Of a DNA stretch of 64,000 nucleotides, positions 9,626 to 15,825 are shown in pieces. A program made the position numbers and the translations under genes. The notes under the pieces are model-generated. The model was not told the DNA's origin, made no database searches, and saw only the letters and a program-made list of their open reading frames with translations. Every line of letters starts with the position of its first letter. Positions within the stretch are counted from its first letter, which is position 1. The DNA is from Hydractinia symbiolongicarpus (Eukaryota; Cnidaria; Hydrozoa; Anthoathecata; Hydractiniidae): contig NC_079880.1 of NCBI RefSeq assembly GCF_029227915.1, forward strand, positions 33,041,501 through 33,105,500, read 5' to 3'.

Positions 9626-9768
9626 TGTTGCGAATACTGGAATGGTTGGTCTGGGTTTTATATCGACGTAAGAAAGTTGAGAGTATTTTACCCAAGGTGG
9701 AATACACGGATATCGAGGTCATAGACGACTCTGATGTCATAGACTCCGAGGCTATCGTATTAAAATAA
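9625..9768 (+). CDS. Tiny basic-acidic protein (47 aa), overlapping upstream stop
   Basis: The ATG at 9625 overlaps the stop of the 75-aa gene by one base. The product begins with a short hydrophobic patch ('MLRILEWLVWVLY'), then 'RRKK', then an acidic tail rich in Asp, Ile and Val. It may be a small membrane-associated protein with a positive-inside junction. Support is positional: it fills what would otherwise be a 170-bp gap in a densely packed gene string. A chance frame cannot be excluded. Confidence 0.5.
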   Translation: MLRILEWLVWVLYRRKKVESILPKVEYTDIEVIDDSDVIDSEAIVLK

Positions 9769-9798
9769 CGCCACCATATTATATCGGATTATATAAAC

Positions 9799-10224
9799 AT
9801 GGCTTCAATTGCAATGATGTTGGGAGGTGCCTTGGCGAACGCTTTGGCCTTCACCGGATCAAGCTACCTCTTTTCAAGTTTATCCAAGGATAGGATAGAT
9901 AAGGAACGGAAGCGGCATGATCTGGCCATAGAACAGCTGCAAAAGGCTCAGGTTATATGGCAACGTAAAAGACAAGAGAGGGTTGACTTTATCAATAATC
10001 AGCTTAGACTTGAGAAGAAGGCCGAGGGTAAATTCACGGAGCTGGATGACGCGATGCGGGAATATAAAAAAGTATTTGGAGGGTCACCTCTCACAGATAT
10101 TCCGCGCAAGCCCGTATTGAGCGACTTTTATACACCCAGCAACGGCCAACATGAACGGGAATTGGCATTTATCGCGCTAAGCATGATTGGTGTCGGAGGC
10201 GCCGTGTGGTATTTCGAAAAATAG
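9799..10224 (+). CDS. Conserved Polinton membrane protein with central charged helix (141 aa)
   Basis: Residues about 5-26 are hydrophobic and small-residue-rich (Ala/Gly/Leu). Residues 30-75 are a strongly charged alpha-helix likely to form a coiled coil (the 'RKRHDLAIEQLQKAQ' region, then 'RQERVDFINNQLRLEKK'). Residues about 120-138 form a second hydrophobic helix, followed by 'EK'. The hairpin topology, two membrane helices bracketing a coiled coil, suits a virion membrane protein. From memory, near relatives are widespread as uncharacterised proteins in cnidarian and other invertebrate genomes next to Maverick genes. The start follows a TATATAAAC-like stretch. The gene converges on the 426-aa minus-strand gene with a hairpin between them. 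Confidence 0.85.
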   Translation: MASIAMMLGGALANALAFTGSSYLFSSLSKDRIDKERKRHDLAIEQLQKAQVIWQRKRQERVDFINNQLRLEKKAEGKFTELDDAMREYKKVFGGSPLTDIPRKPVLSDFYTPSNGQHERELAFIALSMIGVGGAVWYFEK

Positions 10225-10241
10225 TACCATGCCGCGGGTAT

Positions 10242-10266
10242 TATGTTACATGTGTCATGTAACATA
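10242..10266. terminator. Bidirectional gene-end hairpin
   Basis: Perfect 11-bp stem (TATGTTACATG and its complement) with a TGT loop, lying in the 53-bp gap between two convergent genes. Being symmetric, it could end transcripts from both sides. It shares the core GTTAC/GTAAC with the hairpins at 8154, 14248 and 15258. Confidence 0.6.
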
Positions 10267-10277
10267 TTCCAGATCCG

Positions 10278-11558
10278 CTAACGCTTTGTCACCATGTAGG
10301 TGTATATCAGACCTCCGATTCCAACTATCAAAGCCCACAGGTTTTGACTCAACCAACCGACGGCTTCCTTTGCTCTATTTAGGATCCACGATACGATGGA
10401 TCCAATTATACCCGGTAGGGACGCGGCTGCGACACCGGCTAATCTACCCAGGAGAGATCCCAGCGCGTTCAGCTTGTTCTTTATCCATTCCCTCGCACCA
10501 CCTTCGGTTTTTTCATGATTTTTTGTATTACCGGTGGATGACCCCCCACCCCCTGGTGTCAAAGTTTCAACTAGAAGGCCGATAACCATACCAAATGCCG
10601 TTAGTACACTGACGATGGTGATACCCTGTTCACGGAATAGCGTTCGTATCTTTTCACCCAATGTAGTTTCTTTGTCAAGTACTTTGGTAATCGTCTCCCT
10701 GATGCTTTTTATTTGACTGTTAAGTTTACCTTTGAGAATATCGATAATCTCTTGCCGGCCTTTCAACTCATTTTGCAAACCTTTCAACCTTTCTTTCGCT
10801 TCATTTTGTTGTTCCTCGGTCATATTTGGTGTGTTTTCCATCTCTTCCAACTTGTTTTTTTCTCTGTCAATATGCTGTTCGAGCTGAACCTTTTTTGCAA
10901 CTTCATCCTGAAGACTTCCTCTTATGTTTCTCAATGATCTATCCAATCCTAGCAATTCACGCATAGGATATTCAAATAGATCACCGGTCTGGGTTGCTTC
11001 ATGGTCTATAGATTGTTGTTTGACCAATGAAATTAAATCTTCCGCACTGTTCACAACATCTCCAGACATGGTTTCTAATTCTATATCCGTCGCATTCTCT
11101 ATTTTATCCGGTGATGGTAGTCTCTCTTCTATTTTGTTTAGCATAGCGGCCTGTCGGGGGGTAATACTACCTTTCGGTATATCAAACCCCAAACTGCGCA
11201 GCCTTTTCTTGCCCAGTATATCCGCAATGGTGCCGACGGTCCTTAGAGATCCACCATTTGTCAGAGGTCTGTTATCACCCTTGTAGTATAATTCACGACC
11301 ACGAGACTCAAACAGATCGGTATGTATCACGCTCGGGTTCTCGTTCGGATATATAGTTAGTAGCTTCTCATAGAGCGATTTAACCAGCTCACTGGTAACT
11401 CTGGAGCGCAGAGAGGTTTCTCCACCGAATGATGTCTCCTCATCGGGAGTATGTATCTGTACTCGTGTGCGTTCCCTCGGTACCAGAGGTGTGGAGTCAT
11501 CGGTACCCTCGTCGGGTTGGTCGTGGTCACCAAACGGATCAATATCAATGTCCGCCAT
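10278..11558 (-). CDS. Coiled-coil, multi-helix membrane protein of Polintons (426 aa)
   Basis: Acidic Asp-rich N terminus (1-40), a soluble domain (about 45-205), a long coiled coil (about 210-300), then three hydrophobic helices: about 312-333, an amphipathic Ala/Gly/Leu-rich segment at 367-392, and 407-424 close to the C terminus. A Gly/Ser linker ('TPGGGGSS') follows the first helix. No enzyme motif is visible. From memory the C-terminal third is highly characteristic of proteins encoded in cnidarian Maverick loci. The combination of coiled coil and terminal hydrophobic helices resembles membrane-fusion or membrane-penetration proteins, but that is only a suggestion. It shares a 45-bp divergent promoter with the 162-aa gene. 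Confidence 0.87.
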   Translation of the reverse strand: MADIDIDPFGDHDQPDEGTDDSTPLVPRERTRVQIHTPDEETSFGGETSLRSRVTSELVKSLYEKLLTIYPNENPSVIHTDLFESRGRELYYKGDNRPLTNGGSLRTVGTIADILGKKRLRSLGFDIPKGSITPRQAAMLNKIEERLPSPDKIENATDIELETMSGDVVNSAEDLISLVKQQSIDHEATQTGDLFEYPMRELLGLDRSLRNIRGSLQDEVAKKVQLEQHIDREKNKLEEMENTPNMTEEQQNEAKERLKGLQNELKGRQEIIDILKGKLNSQIKSIRETITKVLDKETTLGEKIRTLFREQGITIVSVLTAFGMVIGLLVETLTPGGGGSSTGNTKNHEKTEGGAREWIKNKLNALGSLLGRLAGVAAASLPGIIGSIVSWILNRAKEAVGWLSQNLWALIVGIGGLIYTYMVTKR

Positions 11559-11603
11559 TATTTTATTTTATTTAGAGAATAGTTTTTTCCTAATATAAAA
11601 GAA
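11559..11603. promoter_or_regulatory. Divergent promoter between the 426-aa and 162-aa genes
   Basis: A 45-bp AT-rich spacer separates two opposing ATGs. It contains 'attttattttattta' and CTAATATAA at 11590-11598, the same nonamer found at 5596-5604 in the other short divergent promoter. In both cases the nonamer lies within six bases of the plus-strand start codon. Confidence 0.6.
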
Positions 11604-12092
11604 ATGGCAGAGAGTTCTAGTACCAGAGAAGAATTGTTTAAAACGGATATATCCAATTCCCAACTTGATGAGCTGGTGAAATTGCGAGGCAAATTCCAAG
11701 ACCTCGAGAAGGAACGCTGGAGGTCTCTGATCATATGGTCGGTTCTGGAGGGATTATCCGGAACCGCGGCCATTGCCGGCTCGATAGCGACCGCGGCGAC
11801 CATTATTAGAAATTTAGGCGGTCCCCGTGGGAATTACATGCAGAATTCTGGTATGTGTCTGTTGGGCTCGGCTTCCTATGCGGTTACCAGTCAATATGTC
11901 GGAACATATCGGGAGAAACTTGACAAATTAAGAGCCGCGTATCGCGTTGTACAAAATGCCATCGATGTGTTCGATCAAACGCTACCCTGGAACACTCGGG
12001 ACATCTGTAGAGCAGATTTTGAGAGTTTGTGTGATACTTATCATGAAACTCTCAAGGATCTGGATAAACTGGATATAGGTTATTTAGAGTAA
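11604..12092 (+). CDS. Two-helix membrane protein, paralogue A (162 aa)
   Basis: A soluble helical N terminus containing 'NSQLDELVKLRGKF' (about 18-31) is followed by a hydrophobic Ala/Gly/Ile-rich segment at 41-69, a second apolar segment at about 80-99, and a helical C-terminal domain with 'YREKLDKLRAAY' and 'AIDVFDQ'. It shares these landmarks in the same order with the next gene, so the pair arose by duplication. The function is unknown; a hairpin-forming membrane protein of the virion is plausible. From memory, similar proteins occur in invertebrate Maverick loci. It lies 27 bp upstream of its paralogue. Confidence 0.82.
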   Translation: MAESSSTREELFKTDISNSQLDELVKLRGKFQDLEKERWRSLIIWSVLEGLSGTAAIAGSIATAATIIRNLGGPRGNYMQNSGMCLLGSASYAVTSQYVGTYREKLDKLRAAYRVVQNAIDVFDQTLPWNTRDICRADFESLCDTYHETLKDLDKLDIGYLE

Positions 12093-12119
12093 AGTTTTTT
12101 TCTTTGTAGTAACCACACA

Positions 12120-12707
12120 ATGGCAGAGATTTATCCGAAGCTACCCACGGCTCCTGAGTATTCGAGCGAGCAGGACAAGTTTAATACTAATACCGTGAAC
12201 TCTCAACTTGGGGAGCTTAGAAAATTACGTGATAAATTCAACACAAAATATGAGAAATATAACAAGACGCTGCACAGACTGGTGCTTTTAAATGCCAGCG
12301 CCACGGCCCTAACCGTCGCTTCGGGCATAGGTTCGGTGGTAACCGGTGCTACGCTCATCGGAATCCCCGCTTCCGTCGGATTGGGAGCCGTAGCACTGTC
12401 GGGAACCATTTTCACGGGCTCCGTCATGGCTCTGATTAAAAGATATCGGAGCAAACTTGACAAGGTCATGAAATTATATGATGTTGCGACGTCCGCCATC
12501 GCCGTGTTTGAAAACTCCGTCTCGCGGGCTCTGAATAATGACGACATTAGTCACATTGAATTTCAAACCCTGAGCGGTATATACTACGAAGCTCTGAACA
12601 AGATGACGAAAACCGACAGAAAGATGGAGAGCGAAACTCGCAACCAGTTTGAAAAAAGTCTAATGGACGAGGTTCAAAGCCTCAGAAGGACCGTAAATCA
12701 AGGTTAG
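12120..12707 (+). CDS. Two-helix membrane protein, paralogue B (195 aa)
   Basis: It has the same layout as the upstream paralogue: an N-terminal 'NSQLGELRKLRDKF' (about 27-40), apolar Gly/Ala/Val-rich helices at about 56-78 and 84-107 with a tight turn, then 'YRSKLDKVMKLYDVATSAIAVFENS'. The N terminus is longer and Pro/Ser-rich, and the C terminus has a charged tail. The paired glycine-rich hydrophobic helices resemble pore- or hairpin-forming segments, but no biochemical role can be assigned. The gene converges on the integrase gene with 190 bp between the stops. Confidence 0.82.
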   Translation: MAEIYPKLPTAPEYSSEQDKFNTNTVNSQLGELRKLRDKFNTKYEKYNKTLHRLVLLNASATALTVASGIGSVVTGATLIGIPASVGLGAVALSGTIFTGSVMALIKRYRSKLDKVMKLYDVATSAIAVFENSVSRALNNDDISHIEFQTLSGIYYEALNKMTKTDRKMESETRNQFEKSLMDEVQSLRRTVNQG

Positions 12708-12740
12708 TGATGTGCGCATGTACACCGCTCGCATATTTCG

Positions 12741-12758
12741 TGTGGTACGATAAAAATG
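12741..12758 (+). repeat. Direct repeat on the 3' side of the integrase gene
   Basis: TGTGGTACGATAAAA followed by A-TG. It recurs at 13921-13938 with a single mismatch (G for A at the 16th base). The two copies bracket the integrase gene 1,180 bp apart in the same orientation. Confidence 0.75.
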
Positions 12759-12859
12759 AATATTAAGGCGGTTTGTGACATTATGCGGCGCGATCGTCCC
12801 CCCCAAGACTGAGCCATAGCGGCCCTATCTGCCGACCGACCCGCGCGATCCCCGGCATC

Positions 12860-12884
12860 ATCTTTACCTGTTTCTGGTAAAGAT
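12860..12884. terminator. Gene-end hairpin after the integrase gene
   Basis: Perfect 9-bp stem (ATCTTTACC and its complement) with a 7-base loop, 13 bp downstream of the integrase stop on the minus strand. The surrounding 12708-12897 gap is GC-rich and otherwise holds only the direct repeat at 12741; a 66-codon minus-strand frame there is not supported. Confidence 0.5.
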
Positions 12885-12897
12885 ATCGTCCCCTTTT

Positions 12898-13875
12898 TCA
12901 CCAACCTTGCACATAATCAGGAGGTAATTCTGTATCTTCAGGTATTAACATCAATTCCTCTTTTACAAAAGCCCGTACAGGTCCGTCTTGAACATAGTAC
13001 ATTACACGGTTACCAGGTTGCGCTATTACCTCACGCAATCTATATGTGTTTTTCGACCATATTCTATCGGTTGCCCGTCTCCGCCCATCATCATGCTCTT
13101 CACCAGGTTGTAGTAGATATCTATACAGGCCATCTTTAGGTAATTCTACTTCAGGTGGATAGCTCTCTTGATTAACCAAAGGCACCTCTTTCATTATAAT
13201 AGCATCTTTTGGCTTCATATCAATCATCTGCGTCTTTGTATCGTTTAGCCTATCAATCAGTTTATACAGATGCTTAACCCATGTAGATGATACCTTTTCC
13301 GAATCATTCAGTTCTTGGGCATCTTGTATTTTGAATAAATTTTCGGCAAGTATCTTGTTCAACGCCTCAACAAAAGCTGTGTGTGTATGCTTATATTTTG
13401 TAGTCGCTCTTTTAATTTCAACCTTATGCTTCTCCAACAGCTTTGATACATCTGCCTTGAATTCTGAACCGTTATCACATTGGAAAGTTTTCGGATAAGT
13501 TAATGGTCCTGCCTTGTAGATGTCCTCAATCATAGCGGAAACCTCTTTGGCTTTCTTAGTCCTCAAAGGTCGGGCTACCTTGTATCTGGAAGCAGCATCG
13601 ATTCCCGACAAAATGTACTTATATTTATTACCATACAGTATGTCACCGGGCATGTACAATAAATCGAATTGATGTAAATCATTAGGGGTGGTAACTTCAA
13701 AATGTGGTCTTTCAACATGCTTTGGAGCGGGTAAATGTACTTGCCAAAATGCTTGTTTTGATAGCCACTTCTTAATCTCCTTTGGCCTGAAACCGAATCC
13801 TCTTAAGCTCTGAACAGCCTTTTGTCCTTTCCATAAATTTTGAGGTTGATAGTAAGTCTCTTGAAGTTTTGACAT
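12898..13875 (-). CDS. Retroviral-type DDE integrase of Polinton
   Basis: The 325-aa protein has an rve-type catalytic core with Asp71 ('HQFDLLYM'), Asp134 ('FQCDNGSEF') and Glu170 ('AFVEALNK'), giving a D,D(35)E arrangement exactly as in retroviral integrases. The C-terminal 80 residues contain a beta-rich segment ('RVMYYVQDGPVRAFVKEELM') consistent with an SH3-like or chromodomain-like tail. No HHCC zinc finger is visible in the 60-residue N terminus. The enzyme would join the terminal repeats to host DNA and make the 5-bp duplication. All catalytic residues are intact. The gene shares a divergent 91-bp gap with the SAP-like gene and is bracketed by 18-bp direct repeats. Confidence 0.95.
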   Translation of the reverse strand: MSKLQETYYQPQNLWKGQKAVQSLRGFGFRPKEIKKWLSKQAFWQVHLPAPKHVERPHFEVTTPNDLHQFDLLYMPGDILYGNKYKYILSGIDAASRYKVARPLRTKKAKEVSAMIEDIYKAGPLTYPKTFQCDNGSEFKADVSKLLEKHKVEIKRATTKYKHTHTAFVEALNKILAENLFKIQDAQELNDSEKVSSTWVKHLYKLIDRLNDTKTQMIDMKPKDAIIMKEVPLVNQESYPPEVELPKDGLYRYLLQPGEEHDDGRRRATDRIWSKNTYRLREVIAQPGNRVMYYVQDGPVRAFVKEELMLIPEDTELPPDYVQGW

Positions 13876-13966
13876 GTTTTATTTATGCACACCTTTATTT
13901 ATCTCCTTTTTGTGTTATGATGTGGTACGATAAAAGTGCTTAAAGTTTTTCATATATTATATTAAT
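13876..13966. promoter_or_regulatory. Divergent promoter between integrase and SAP-like protein
   Basis: 91-bp AT-rich gap between opposing start codons. It contains 'catatattatattaat' directly before the plus-strand ATG and 'tttatttatgcacacctttattta' before the integrase ATG. The TGTGGTACGATAAAA repeat (13921) sits in its centre and could be a regulatory site rather than a scar. Confidence 0.5.
13921..13938 (+). repeat. Direct repeat on the 5' side of the integrase gene
   Basis: Second copy of the TGTGGTACGATAAAA(A/G)TG motif described at 12741-12758. Confidence 0.75.
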
Positions 13967-14236
13967 ATGTCAGACATGGATACCACACCAGATTATAAAT
14001 TGATGAAACTGAGAGAGTTGCGAGAGGTTGCCAAATCCCGCGGAATTAAGTATATCGTGGGTATGAGAAAGGCTAAACTGGTTGAGGTGATTGAGAAGAA
14101 TGATCTCGACCCATCCTACACCATCGATCTGGATACCAAGAAGGAATGGTATGGATACTGTTCAAGGTGGAGGTCGAAAAACAGGGAGGCATATCTGAAA
14201 GCTCAAAAACGTTATAACGACAAAAGATCCAAGTGA
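13967..14236 (+). CDS. Small basic SAP-like DNA-binding protein (89 aa)
   Basis: Residues about 12-45 fit the helix-turn-helix pattern of the SAP/HeH/LEM-like superfamily ('LMKLRELREVAKSRGIK' followed by 'KAKLVEVIEKN'), a fold that binds DNA or chromatin. Residues 57-89 are strongly basic and aromatic ('WYGYCSRWRSKNREAYLKAQ'). A related SAP-like module opens the next two genes. Likely roles are genome binding or transcription control; it could be virion-packaged as a small nucleoprotein. An AT-rich 'tattatattaat' precedes the ATG, and a hairpin follows the stop. Confidence 0.8.
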   Translation: MSDMDTTPDYKLMKLRELREVAKSRGIKYIVGMRKAKLVEVIEKNDLDPSYTIDLDTKKEWYGYCSRWRSKNREAYLKAQKRYNDKRSK

Positions 14237-14247
14237 TTGGGTATTTT

Positions 14248-14271
14248 TTTGTTACTCAGACGAGTAACAAA
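14248..14271. terminator. Gene-end hairpin after the SAP-like gene
   Basis: 10-bp perfect stem (TTTGTTACTC and its complement) with a 4-base loop, preceded by a run of T and lying 11 bp after the stop codon. It is nearly identical to the hairpin at 15258. Confidence 0.6.
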
Positions 14272-14668
14272 TGTTGGTGGGTGGGTACCCATGGTGTACC
14301 GGTCACGACCCTCTAGGTGCTGGTGGGTGGGTACCCATGGTGGAGCGATGTCAGTATCATAAACCGCGTTTTACCGCCATGGAGCAGCGCAAACCCGGGT
14401 GGTTGTCTTGCGAACGAAGCCCCTCACGATCCTCGCGACCTCGGAGGTTGTCTTGCGAACGAAGCCCCTCACGACCCTCACGACCCTCGCGACCTCGGAG
14501 GTCCTGATTTTTTTCCCTGGGGGAGTACCCACCCACATTTACTCTCCGGGAAACGATCCATTGTGGAGCGATGTCAGTATCATAAACCGCGTTTTACCGC
14601 CATGGAGCAGCGCAACCCCCGGGAGGTTGTCTTGCGAACGAAGCCCCTCACGATCCTCCACCCCGGTT
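14272..14668. repeat. Non-coding repeat block upstream of the RING gene
   Basis: A block of about 94 bp (14341-14434) is repeated at 14564-14658 almost exactly; both begin TGGAGCGATGTCAGTATC and end in 'cacgatcctc'. Between them a shorter segment 'ggttgtcttgcgaacgaagc' occurs a third time (14445 onward). GGTGGGTGGGTACCCATGG-type motifs (about 14277 and 14323) resemble part of the terminal repeat. A decayed version of the block precedes the polymerase gene (15283-15420). Several frames are open here but read through these repeats and are not credible genes. Confidence 0.75.
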
Positions 14669-14721
14669 TACGATTTTGCAAACATCTTAAAGATTTGCAA
14701 AATCGTATATCATAGCCAAGC
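14669..14721. promoter_or_regulatory. Hairpin plus TATA-like promoter of the RING gene
   Basis: A 14-bp perfect stem (TACGATTTTGCAAA at 14669-14682 with its complement at 14694-14707, 11-base loop) ends in AATCGTATAT, 12 bp before the ATG. The polymerase gene has the same AATCGTATAT (15455-15464) at the same distance and a weaker stem, so the two genes are probably co-regulated. Confidence 0.55.
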
Positions 14722-15234
14722 ATGTCTTCAGGAATCGTTCTCGATTTGATACACAGTAGAGAATATATTGATGACTTTGATCTTTTCACGGTCCCTGATT
14801 TAAGAGCCCGAGCGAGGTACCTTGGCCTACGTGGATACTCGCGGCTCAGAAGGGCTGAGCTTATCGAATTACTGTTATCAACAGTACCCGCAAGATATCC
14901 CGATATGACTTTGCCGCTCGTCATAGGGATGCTGGATCTCGAAGTGACCGAATTTTCGGGACACGTGATGAGACCCGTGATGAGACCAAATGTATCAGCG
15001 CCAAGACCGATACCGACGCAGCTTGAGGTTGATGATGATGAGGACACCGATGACATTGATGAAGATGATAGATGTATCATTTGTCTTTCTAAACGAAAGA
15101 CCGCCACCATTGTTCATGGTAGAACAGGGCATTTTTGCTGCTGTTTATCGTGCGCAAATAAATTGGAGAAGAGGGGGGATAAATGCCCTATATGTCGCGC
15201 ATCAATAGATCTTGTCATTAGACAATATATTTGA
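14722..15234 (+). CDS. SAP-like / MDM2-type RING finger protein (probable E3 ubiquitin ligase)
   Basis: The 170-aa protein has a SAP-like module at about 20-53 ('LRARARYLGLRGYSRLRRAE'), a Pro/Met/acidic linker (about 80-115) and a C-terminal RING. The ligands are Cys118, Cys121, His132, His137, Cys141, Cys144, Cys155 and Cys158, so the spacing 3-11-5-4-3-11-3 is that of the unusual C2H2C4 RING of MDM2/MDMX. The protein ends 12 residues after the last Cys, also like MDM2, with an aromatic residue next to last. The MDM2 RING is an E3 ubiquitin ligase domain, so ubiquitylation of a host factor is the likely role; p53 as target is speculation. No p53-binding domain is seen. Hairpin-flanked on both sides. 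Confidence 0.9.
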   Translation: MSSGIVLDLIHSREYIDDFDLFTVPDLRARARYLGLRGYSRLRRAELIELLLSTVPARYPDMTLPLVIGMLDLEVTEFSGHVMRPVMRPNVSAPRPIPTQLEVDDDEDTDDIDEDDRCIICLSKRKTATIVHGRTGHFCCCLSCANKLEKRGDKCPICRASIDLVIRQYI

Positions 15235-15257
15235 GGGGTCGGATTGTTAGGGCATTT

Positions 15258-15281
15258 TTTGTTACTCGGACGGGTAACAAA
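15258..15281. terminator. Gene-end hairpin after the RING gene
   Basis: 10-bp stem (TTTGTTACTC with GGGTAACAAA, one G-U pair in RNA) preceded by a run of T, 23 bp after the stop codon. It matches the hairpin at 14248 in position and sequence. Confidence 0.6.
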
Positions 15282-15475
15282 TGTGATTCACGACCCTCGA
15301 GGTGCCAATGGGTGGGTACCCATGGTGTATCGATGTATGTATCACAAAGCGTGTTTTACTACAATTTAACATGGTGGTTGCCCCACAAACTAGGACACTC
15401 ACGACCCTCCAACACGGTTAACGATTTTTAGAAAAATGGATTAAAGATTTCATAAATCGTATATAATACACAAGC
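15282..15475. promoter_or_regulatory. Upstream region of the polymerase gene
   Basis: Diverged copy of the repeat block found upstream of the RING gene, including 'gggtgggtacccatgg' (15310-15325), 'cacgaccctc', and a weak 7-bp stem (ACGATTT 15421-15427 with AAATCGT 15454-15460). It ends in AATCGTATATAATA just before the start codon. Confidence 0.5.
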
Positions 15476-15825
15476 ATGACTTCGAGAAATACAGTTTCCG
15501 AATTAAGAGCTCTCGCTAGAGAACGCGGCCTACGTGGCTACTCAAGGCTCAGAAAGGCCGATCTGATCGAATTATTGACACCCACTACTGTGTCAGCACC
15601 GGTTAGACCGGTACCCGTGCCGAGACCCGTACCGGCACCGAGACCCTCGAGATCCGGTAGTGAACAACCGGGCATGACTTCGAGAAATACAGTTTCCGAA
15701 TTAAGAGCTCTCGCTAGAGAACGCGGCCTACGTGGCTACTCAAGGCTCAGAAAGGCCGATCTGATCGAATTATTGACACCCACTACTGTGTCAGCACCGG
15801 TTAGACCGGTACCCGTGCCGAGACC
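15476..15825 (+). repeat. Tandem duplication of the SAP-like module inside polB
   Basis: The sequence starting at the ATG (15476) is repeated from 15674, exactly 198 bp (66 codons) later, with essentially no base changes through the SAP-like module and the 'APVRPVPVPRP' linker. The second copy then runs into further 'RPTRPVPAP' units. In-frame and near-identical, hence recent. Confidence 0.93.

Noticed and set aside
10187-11286. Plus-strand frames of 60-132 codons opposite the 426-aa gene
   Set aside because: Shadows of the minus-strand gene; no recognisable protein features and they conflict with the strong minus-strand frame.
12704-12904. 66-codon minus-strand frame downstream of the integrase
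   Set aside because: It spans the gap hairpin and direct repeat and overlaps the integrase end; nothing supports translation.
14271-14749. Overlapping plus-strand frames with 'SCERSPSRSSRP'-type repeats, and the opposite minus-strand frame
   Set aside because: They read through duplicated non-coding blocks, hairpins and the promoter of the RING gene, and their repetition follows the DNA repeats.
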